DNA of 64,000 bases from Amantichitinum ursilacus (lineage in GTDB: Bacteria > Pseudomonadota > Gammaproteobacteria > Burkholderiales > Chitinibacteraceae): assembly GCF_001294205.1 (NCBI RefSeq), contig NZ_LAQT01000002.1, positions 372,001 through 436,000 of the forward strand, read 5' to 3'. The position numbers and the translations under genes were made by a program. Below, in pieces: positions 58,201-64,000 of this stretch (position 1 is its first letter; each line of letters starts with the position of its first letter). The notes below the pieces were generated by a model that had not been told where the DNA came from, did no database searches, and worked only from the letters and a program-made list of their open reading frames with translations.

Positions 58201-59067
58201 ATGCAGCGACTCCGCATTTTTTGCGCCTGCTTCAGCCTGGCCGCGTTGGCACATGCCGCCGAGCCCTTGCCGTTGGCGATATTCAATTTTCCACCCATGT
58301 ATCTGTTAGATGCCGCCGATCCCGGCAATGGCACGGGCAATGGCGACATGCTGCTGAAGGCGCTGGCCCCGCATTTGCCCGATTGGCAGATCAAACCGGT
58401 GCCGATGGCGTTGCGGCGTGTGTTTAGCGAGATCAAGGCGGGCAAGCCCTTGTGCTTTGCCACTGCCGTCGAAGCGCCCGAACGCTTTACCTATAGCTAT
58501 GCCACGCTTAGTTTTGTGACGCCGTCGGTGCAGGTCATTACCTTGCGCAGCAAAGCGGCCGGATTGGTGGGGCCGGATGGCAAAGTGGATCTGGCCCGAC
58601 TGGCCGCCAACGCCGCGCATCCTGGTTCTTATACCGCCGACCGTGCGTTTGGTCTGGCCGTGGACAGCATCATCCACGCGCCGGGCAACGTGGGGCTGAA
58701 GCTCAACGCCAGCGCCGACCCCGTGGCGCAACTACGCATGCTGAGCGCAGGGCGCGTTGATTACGTGCTGGAATATCCCACCATGCTGGGTTATCTGGTA
58801 CAGCGCGGCCAATTGCCGGACACGATGGTGGCGCTGCCGATCAAGCAGCAGTCCTCCTGGATTACGGTATGGGCGTTGTGTCCGCGTACGCCGTGGGGCA
58901 AACGCGCCATCACCGACATCGATGCCGGTCTGCAACAGGTGGCGCGCAGCGGTGCTTACCAAAGCATCCTGCAACGCTGGCTACCCGCCAGCGCCAGCGG
59001 CCAGCATCCGGTGGAAATCGAACAATTTATCCAGCGACGCGCACACGGCAGCATGGTTACGCCTTAA
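58201..59067 (+). CDS. Periplasmic solute-binding-like protein (SBP_bac_3 type)
   Basis: A 288-aa exported protein: signal peptide (LRIFCACFSLAALAHA), then PLPLAIFNFPPMYLLD, GTGNGDMLLKALAPHLPDWQ, and RVDYVLEYPTMLGYLVQRG. The layout matches the TIGR02285-like group of orphan family 3 binding proteins, whose members lack transporter partners and may act as sensors. AAGGAG lies upstream of the ATG. It is functionally related in type to the binding protein at 36358-37233, but the two sequences differ widely. Confidence 0.82.
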   Translation: MQRLRIFCACFSLAALAHAAEPLPLAIFNFPPMYLLDAADPGNGTGNGDMLLKALAPHLPDWQIKPVPMALRRVFSEIKAGKPLCFATAVEAPERFTYSYATLSFVTPSVQVITLRSKAAGLVGPDGKVDLARLAANAAHPGSYTADRAFGLAVDSIIHAPGNVGLKLNASADPVAQLRMLSAGRVDYVLEYPTMLGYLVQRGQLPDTMVALPIKQQSSWITVWALCPRTPWGKRAITDIDAGLQQVARSGAYQSILQRWLPASASGQHPVEIEQFIQRRAHGSMVTP

Positions 59068-59177
59068 CGCCGGTTGGTACGGCGGTTAGACGACGGTGGC
59101 GCGGCGGGCGGGCGTGGGTCATAACGGATCACAGTCAACCGTCTTCTTCTCGTCGCTTTTAGCCTGGAGCCACCTTT

Positions 59178-59600
59178 ATGAAGCCGTCTTATCTTGTATT
59201 CGCCGTCGCCTTGCTGGGCAGCGCGGGCCTGGCCGTTGCGGACGCATCCAGCGTGCAAACCAGCCGCAGTCTGTATCAACAGGCCAGCAGCGCCATTGAT
59301 GCGGGCCAGTGCTCGCAAGCCGTGGCCGCGCTGGAACAATTCAAGGATTTGCGCCGCAACGAATTACGCGCCGATCGAGATCTGGCCAGCCGCATTGATC
59401 AGCAACTGCAACTATGCCAAACCGCCGGCGCTGACAAAGTAGCCAATGTGCTGGCGCTGGCGGACCTGTCCGAAGGCGGGCTGGCCATGGTGCCATCGCA
59501 GACGGTGGCGGGCGCGCAGTTGGGCAATCTAACGCTGCAGCCCGTGCGCCTGAATATGGATTTCTCCGACCGCGCGGCATTTGTGCCGCAGCAAAACTAA
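59178..59600 (+). CDS. Small secreted protein of unknown function
   Basis: A 140-aa exported protein with a signal peptide (PSYLVFAVALLGSAGLAVADA). The helical middle (SLYQQASSAIDAGQCSQAVA, LEQFKDLRRNELRADRDLAS) looks like a single TPR-like unit with two Cys (QCSQ, LCQT). The C-terminal part is polar. No family was recognised. A weak GGAG lies 13 nt before the ATG. It follows the binding protein by 110 nt on the same strand. Confidence 0.75.
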   Translation: MKPSYLVFAVALLGSAGLAVADASSVQTSRSLYQQASSAIDAGQCSQAVAALEQFKDLRRNELRADRDLASRIDQQLQLCQTAGADKVANVLALADLSEGGLAMVPSQTVAGAQLGNLTLQPVRLNMDFSDRAAFVPQQN

Positions 59601-59775
59601 TCCCGGCCGGCCACGCCGCCCCTTGGCGCGTGGCCCTTGCTGGCGCTGGCTTGCTCGGGCCTAAATGCGTGCCGCAAACGCGGCCTGTTTTTCGGGCTAT
59701 TTTCAAAATTCGGCGCGCGAGCTTTATCAAATCGAAATTGCTATACGCCGCGCGCCTTTAGATACAAAAAATCAA

Positions 59776-59797
59776 AGGTAAATACGACTATTTACCT
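59776..59797. repeat. Perfect 8-bp inverted repeat AGGTAAAT-N6-ATTTACCT
   Basis: Lies in the 276-nt gap before the AT-richer gene at 59877. It may be an operator or a small hairpin. The surrounding 59700-59870 has a markedly lower GC content than the rest; I saw no other gene there. Confidence 0.45.
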
Positions 59798-59876
59798 CGT
59801 GACGGCCATTTTTATTGACTAGCCTGCAAGCCGTGCCTGTGGCCTTCCTCACAGGATTACCCCGCAGGTCATTGCT

Positions 59877-61160
59877 ATGAGAATGTTGGCAATTGTTTTA
59901 ATGGCGCTGATGGTTTTCGTTTTCGGCGGCATTCTTCTTATCCATTATTTTTCCGAAAAAAATGACAAGCCGAAGCTAGCGGCCGTCCCGTCTACAAAAA
60001 TAAATGGTCATTTTACGAATGCTGAACTGCGGGCGGGGCTGCCGGATTACTACGATATATCTGTTGCCAGTTCGGTGAAAAAGACGAAGGTCAATTCGCA
60101 TATACTGGATCAAATTCTTGCAGCGCTTGCGCTCCCGGATCAGGGGCGCGATATTGCAATGCAAATATTCATGTTCGATCAATCCATTCCACGCCGAAAA
60201 AAAGCGTCGGCTTTATTGCAAGCATCCAGACACGGCCTGATCGAACAACAAGGGTATGCACTCGATTTGCTTTCCGCGTTGGCACCGATTGAATTACGTC
60301 TCGAATTGATGGAGGCCTATAAGGCGGCCCAGCCGGGGATAAAAGAAAAGCTGGTCACTGTGCTGGAGCGGGCATGGCTTATCGATGCCTTCCCGGCCGC
60401 CCCGAATCTGGGAACCGTGGGCCAGGCCAGGATAGACCTGTTTGGCGACCGGCTGCCGGAAATTGATCGCGCCAAATTGGAAATTGCAAATTTTCTTTCC
60501 GCAACAGTATTAACTGAGCCAGATACCGAAGTATTGCAGATGGCATTGGCTGCCGTATTAAGGATGCTACCGCAGGATTCGGCCTATGCCATGCTGCATT
60601 CGGTCGAAGTTAGACAGATATTAAGCCCCGATTTTATTGCTCAGTCCGGTTTCCGGATTGCGCTATCCAGCCTATCCGCAGATCAGGCGCCGCATCTGCA
60701 AGCCATTTTTAATCGATCGGATTCAATTGAGCTTAAACAGCAGTTGGTGCTTGATACCACTACATTATTTGGTCAGGTGGACGAAGAGGTCGAGCGGAAT
60801 GCTGCATCTGATTTAGTGTTCCGTTTTCTTATGGAAAATGAACCGATTCCGGAAAGCGTCGATCCATATTCTTCGTCTGATTATGCAAGTTGGCTCACTG
60901 CGGTTGGCAATTTGCACGCCGGAAGTCAAAAAGATCGAGATGCATTTCGCGCCAAGCATATAACAGAGGCAAAAGATCCGGTAAGGACGGCGATCTATAT
61001 ATTAGCCCTGGATAAAACCGCCACGGACTTGATACGCAATTCGCCCCAGGCAGATATTTACTTAACCTGGCTTTATCCGGCGCTATCGAATCCGGATCAA
61101 GGAATTCGTGACGGCGCGGCTGCCGCCATCGCCATATTGAATGTCACCCGCAAAAAATAA
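59877..61160 (+). CDS. Membrane-anchored alpha-helical protein of unknown function (AT-richer)
   Basis: A 427-aa protein: an N-terminal transmembrane anchor (MLAIVLMALMVFVFGGILLI) followed by an entirely helical body of repeated ~35-residue units (ILDQILAALALPDQGRDIAM, ALLQASRHGLIEQQGYALDL, RDGAAAAIAILNV) suggestive of HEAT/ARM-like solenoids. No family can be named. The codon use and base composition are noticeably more AT-rich than neighbours (e.g. many TTA, ATA, AAA codons), pointing to horizontal gain or an orphan gene. The start at 59877 has no strong ribosome site. Confidence 0.8.
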   Translation: MRMLAIVLMALMVFVFGGILLIHYFSEKNDKPKLAAVPSTKINGHFTNAELRAGLPDYYDISVASSVKKTKVNSHILDQILAALALPDQGRDIAMQIFMFDQSIPRRKKASALLQASRHGLIEQQGYALDLLSALAPIELRLELMEAYKAAQPGIKEKLVTVLERAWLIDAFPAAPNLGTVGQARIDLFGDRLPEIDRAKLEIANFLSATVLTEPDTEVLQMALAAVLRMLPQDSAYAMLHSVEVRQILSPDFIAQSGFRIALSSLSADQAPHLQAIFNRSDSIELKQQLVLDTTTLFGQVDEEVERNAASDLVFRFLMENEPIPESVDPYSSSDYASWLTAVGNLHAGSQKDRDAFRAKHITEAKDPVRTAIYILALDKTATDLIRNSPQADIYLTWLYPALSNPDQGIRDGAAAAIAILNVTRKK

Positions 61161-61305
61161 AATCGTTCGTGGATATCGAAGCGTGGGATGTAATCGTTGG
61201 GCCGTAAGGGCCCTTTGTTCGGCAGAGCCATTTACCGCCAGTGGCTTGATCCTCACGCGGCCGGTGCTGCAGACTCATGGGCCTTCATGCAATTTGCCGA
61301 TCCTT

Positions 61306-61719
61306 ATGTCCTATACCGTCCTGCTGGAAACACCGTCGCCCGAAGCCTATCGCTCATTGCGCGAACAATGCGGCCTGAGCGCCAAATCGGCACAGGCGGC
61401 CGCGCGCGGATTGCCGAATGGTTTATTCGCCGTGCAGATTCTGCATCATGGCGCGCCGGTGGGCATGGGCCGGGTGATTGGCGATGGCGGCTGCTTTTAC
61501 CAGGTGGTCGATATTTGCGTGTTGCCGCAGCATCAGGGTCGCGGGCTGGGCAAGGTGATCATGGCGCAGATCATGCACTATCTGCGCGACCACGCCCCGG
61601 TCAGCGCCTATGTCAGCCTGCTGGCCGACGGAGAGGCGCATCGTTTGTACGCGCAATTCGGCTTTGCGCCCACCGCGCCGCGTTCGGTGGGCATGTTCTG
61701 GAAACCGCCCGCAGCCTGA
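61306..61719 (+). CDS. GNAT-family N-acetyltransferase
   Basis: A 137-aa acetyltransferase: EAYRSLREQCGLS, GMGRVIGDGGCFYQVVDICV and the acetyl-CoA pyrophosphate-binding motif VLPQHQGRGLGKVIM (Q/RxxGxG/A), with LYAQFGFAPTAPRSVGM at the C-terminus. The substrate is unknown. The ATG at 61306 is chosen because the domain starts there; the open frame reaches 61141 inside the upstream gene. It lies 46 nt before the glutamine amidotransferase on the same strand. Confidence 0.9.
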   Translation: MSYTVLLETPSPEAYRSLREQCGLSAKSAQAAARGLPNGLFAVQILHHGAPVGMGRVIGDGGCFYQVVDICVLPQHQGRGLGKVIMAQIMHYLRDHAPVSAYVSLLADGEAHRLYAQFGFAPTAPRSVGMFWKPPAA

Positions 61720-61765
61720 GGCTGTTCCCGTAAACCCTCGTTAGTCTTTGCCCCGGATACCGCAA

Positions 61766-62488
61766 ATGCCGCACGCCCAACTGATCACTCATATTGCTTT
61801 TGAAGACGCCGGCACGCTGGCACCGGTATTGACGCAAGCCGGTTACACGCTGCAAACGCTGGATGCCTGCAGCATCGATTTCAGCCAGCTGGATCCTGCC
61901 GCCGCCGATTTGCTGATTGTGGCCGGCGGCCCGATCGGCGTTTATGAAGGCGATACGTTTCCGTTTCTGGATAGCGAAATCGCCTTTATCCGGGCGCGTT
62001 TGCAGCAACAAAAGCCGGTGCTTGGCATATGCCTGGGCGCGCAGTTAATGGCCACGGCATTAGGGGCCAAGGTTTATCCGGGCCGCAATGGCAAAGAAAT
62101 TGGCTGGGGCCCGTTAATGGCCGGGCCCGATATTGCGCAATTGCCGGGACTGGATGCGCTGATCAAAGCCGATTTCCCATTGTTCCATTGGCATGGCGAT
62201 ACCTTTGATTTGCCTGCAGGCGCGGCGCTATTGGCGTCGACCGCGGCTTATCCGCATCAGGCTTACAGCCTGGGCCATTACGCATTGGGATTGCAGTTTC
62301 ATCCCGAGGTCATCACGCCCTATCTGGAACGTTGGTATGTGGCCAATGCCGGTGAATTGGCGCATGCGGGCATCGATATCCCGACCTTGCGCGCCGCGGG
62401 GTGGGCAAATGGTCCGGCTTTGGAGCAGGCTGCCACCGCGTTCTGGCACAGCGTGCTGGCCTGGATGCAATTGCCTTTGCCGCGATAA
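61766..62488 (+). CDS. Class I glutamine amidotransferase (GMP synthase-like, YfeJ type)
   Basis: A 240-aa stand-alone glutaminase domain: nucleophile Cys89 in PVLGICLGAQLMA, and His179/Glu181 in LQFHPEV complete the triad. Stand-alone proteins of this kind are annotated as putative GMP-synthase glutamine amidotransferases and hydrolyse glutamine or related gamma-glutamyl compounds, with unknown acceptor. The ATG at 61766 is preferred to TTG 61748. It is convergent with the anti-sigma factor gene (14-nt gap). Confidence 0.92.
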   Translation: MPHAQLITHIAFEDAGTLAPVLTQAGYTLQTLDACSIDFSQLDPAAADLLIVAGGPIGVYEGDTFPFLDSEIAFIRARLQQQKPVLGICLGAQLMATALGAKVYPGRNGKEIGWGPLMAGPDIAQLPGLDALIKADFPLFHWHGDTFDLPAGAALLASTAAYPHQAYSLGHYALGLQFHPEVITPYLERWYVANAGELAHAGIDIPTLRAAGWANGPALEQAATAFWHSVLAWMQLPLPR

Positions 62489-62501
62489 GCGCTCGCAGAC
62501 G

Positions 62502-63296
62502 TTAATGCTGCTGCAACAGGCTGGCAAATTTCTGCAATTCCGGCGTATTCAAATCCGAAACCGCCCAGCAATTCATGCCTTCTTGTTGCCACGCCACCAT
62601 TTGATAGCCCTGTTGCTGCAGCAAGCGCGGCGCGGGCTGATGCGTAGTGCTGGCGGGCCAGACAAACACGTTAATCACATGCAACTGGTGGCGATACACC
62701 AAGGCCGCCACCGGGCGCTGCTGCAGATAGTCCAGCCGTCCGCCAATCAACGGAAAACCCTCCGCCGCCAGATCATGCACCGGTGGTGAGAAATCCAGCT
62801 TGCCAGCGAACCATGGCTTGACCGTGTGCTGATCGGTGCTGACCACATCCGACAAATGCCCCGCCTGCAACGCGCGGATATGGCTGGCGAATACTTCCTG
62901 CGCAATTTGCGTTTGCGCTTCGGGCGCGCGCGGCAACAGCAATAGCGTCAGCAATCCGCCCGCCAACACGCCGCCCAATCCGGCAAAACCTGGCCATAAC
63001 CACAACGGACGAGTACGCGTTGGTTTTTCCGATACCGTCGCGGGTGCGGGCGCCGCAATCAGCACGGGCGCGGCGGTTTGTTGCGCCAGATGTTGCGACA
63101 GCTGCTGCACCAGGCCAGCGGGTACGGCCTGCACGGCATCACGCTTGATCCATGTTTGCAGCGCTTGTTGTGCCGCCCACGCGTGCTGGCACTCGGCGCA
63201 CGTCGCCAGATGCAGCGTTATTTCTGCCGCCTCGGCGGCGGGCAAAGCATGGTCGAGCATCGCGGACAAACGCGCTTGCACCTGATCGTGATTCAT
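62502..63296 (-). CDS. Transmembrane anti-sigma factor with zinc-finger domain
   Basis: A 264-aa protein. N-terminal anti-sigma domain with H29-x3-C33-x2-C36 (HLATCAECQHAW), a zinc-binding anti-sigma motif, then a Pro/Ala linker, one transmembrane helix near residues 97-120 (FAGLGGVLAGGLLTLLLLP) and a ~145-residue periplasmic domain (FSPPVHDLAAEGFPLIGGRL, VAALVYRHQLHVINVFVWPA). It holds the co-encoded ECF sigma factor until an envelope signal arrives. Its ATG overlaps the sigma stop (ATGA). Confidence 0.92.
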   Translation of the reverse strand: MNHDQVQARLSAMLDHALPAAEAAEITLHLATCAECQHAWAAQQALQTWIKRDAVQAVPAGLVQQLSQHLAQQTAAPVLIAAPAPATVSEKPTRTRPLWLWPGFAGLGGVLAGGLLTLLLLPRAPEAQTQIAQEVFASHIRALQAGHLSDVVSTDQHTVKPWFAGKLDFSPPVHDLAAEGFPLIGGRLDYLQQRPVAALVYRHQLHVINVFVWPASTTHQPAPRLLQQQGYQMVAWQQEGMNCWAVSDLNTPELQKFASLLQQH

Positions 63297-63838
63297 CGCG
63301 TTGTTCCTTGCAGAATTTGCGCCAGCTGCGCGCGGGCCCGAGCCAGTCGCGACATGACTGTGCCGGGTGGCAGGCCCGTCATATTGGCGATCTCTTCGTA
63401 GCTACAGCCCGCGAGTTCGCGCAGCACCAGCATTTCTCGATACGCCACCGGCAGAAGGCGCAAAGCCGCTTCCAGCATGCGTTTGGCATCGGCGCGCTCG
63501 GCCAGTTGTTCCGGGTTGAACGTCCAGTCGATGGCCTCGCTGCCTTCTTCGTCCAGCACATCGTTGGGCCGTTGCGCCGCCAGACTGTCGTAAAAGGCAT
63601 TGCGCACGATTGCTAGCAACCAGGCGCGCGCGTCTTCCACCGTGCCGCTAAAACCGCCGAAATAACGCCAGGCGCGCAACCACGCTTCTTGCACCACTTC
63701 TTGCGCTTGCGCGTCATTGCGCGCCAGCCAGCGCGCCAGTTGCCACGCACTGTGCAAATGCGGCAGCGCCAGCTGTTCAAAGCGGGCGGTTTGTTCGGCG
63801 GCATTAAACGGCGCGGACGGGGGCATAAAGGGCTTCAT
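63293..63838 (-). CDS. ECF RNA polymerase sigma factor
   Basis: A 181-aa ECF sigma factor: region 2 (LARNDAQAQEVVQEAWLRAW, RYFGGFSGTVEDARAWLLAI) and region 4 with the HTH ELAGCSYEEIANMTGLPPGT followed by VMSRLARAR. The anti-sigma gene follows with a 4-nt overlap, so they are co-translated. The divergent gene at 63951 encodes a Tat-exported protein and is a likely target. No ribosome site is obvious before the ATG at 63838. Confidence 0.93.
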   Translation of the reverse strand: MKPFMPPSAPFNAAEQTARFEQLALPHLHSAWQLARWLARNDAQAQEVVQEAWLRAWRYFGGFSGTVEDARAWLLAIVRNAFYDSLAAQRPNDVLDEEGSEAIDWTFNPEQLAERADAKRMLEAALRLLPVAYREMLVLRELAGCSYEEIANMTGLPPGTVMSRLARARAQLAQILQGTTR

Positions 63839-63950
63839 GCTGTGTAAACCGCGGCGGCTGCGTTTTTATTTCGGCAGCCGAGGAATATTTTTTGCGCGGC
63901 ACGGTTATCACATCAGGGCAACCGGCTCTGCTACTGCAAAGGTGATGATC

Positions 63951-64000
63951 ATGCAAAACGCAATCAATCGGCGCTTGTTTCTACAATTGGCAGGGGCAGG
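63951..64000 (+). CDS. Tat-exported protein, N-terminal fragment (3' end outside window)
   Basis: Only the first 16 codons are visible: MQNAINRRLFLQLAGAG, containing a twin-arginine (RR-L-F-L) Tat signal start. AAAGGTG lies 9 nt upstream of the ATG. It is divergent from the ECF sigma/anti-sigma pair (112-nt gap). A GGAAT element (63882-63886) lies between them and could be part of an ECF-type promoter, but no firm -10 is seen. The enzyme type (for example molybdenum- or copper-dependent) cannot be told. Confidence 0.75.
   Translation, partial: MQNAINRRLFLQLAGA

Overview
The window is GC-rich, densely coded chromosomal DNA from a Gram-negative bacterium, most likely a betaproteobacterium. The evidence is the ZapE, PhaR/phasin, RNase R, PEP-CTERM, ECF sigma/anti-sigma and NodT-type outer-membrane genes, together with a secreted two-CBM GH18 chitinase. 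A chitinolytic member of the Neisseriales (Chitinibacteraceae-like) would fit, but that placement is an inference. No phage, transposase, insertion sequence, rRNA or CRISPR array was seen.

Layout. 0-5.4 kb: aminotransferase 3' end, a membrane-anchored small protein, an entericidin-like lipoprotein, and a CHASE3-type sensor kinase facing a ferritin-like gene, its probable LuxR-type response regulator and a stand-alone receiver protein. 5.4-14 kb: a DUF1800 lipoprotein, a TPR-methyltransferase, the chitinase, a zinc alcohol dehydrogenase and two translationally coupled PEP-CTERM proteins. 14.2-18.6 kb: tRNA-Leu(CAG), a GH13 alpha-glucosidase, a DUF72 protein, and an MNT-nucleotidyltransferase/HEPN pair behind a palindromic operator. 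18.6-27.2 kb (all minus strand): EEP-family hydrolase and PLD-VTT fusion (coupled), gamma-glutamyltransferase, MFS transporter, DeoR regulator, and a HipBA module with two operators over its promoter. 27.4-30.6 kb: MarR-membrane protein-MFS efflux operon, two small low-complexity genes, and a second identical tRNA-Leu(CAG).

30.7-46.6 kb: RNase R with a very long Ala/Lys/Thr repeat tail, PilZ protein, SIMPL protein, periplasmic binding protein, 2-Cys peroxiredoxin, MASE1-PAS-GGDEF cyclase, LysR and a metallo-beta-lactamase-fold hydrolase, DUF3025, a PEBP-like protein, ZapE, and a divergent phasin/phaR pair for polyhydroxyalkanoate storage. 46.6-52.5 kb: a complete aromatic-acid/drug efflux operon (marR-FUSC-DUF1656-HlyD-outer membrane factor) and a flavin-nucleotide-binding protein. 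52.6-64 kb: PdxR/MocR regulator, HAD phosphatase, B12-type radical SAM protein, a tandem duplication of a small secreted protein together with its control region, another periplasmic binding protein, an AT-richer orphan gene, GNAT, class I glutamine amidotransferase, and an ECF sigma/anti-sigma pair divergent from a Tat-exported protein cut by the window end.

The most interesting signals are the operator architectures around small regulatory modules (MNT/HEPN, HipBA, the 27.4 kb MarR operon), the RNase R tail and the duplicated secreted-protein cassette at 57-58 kb. No single feature is clearly an undescribed defence or metabolic system.
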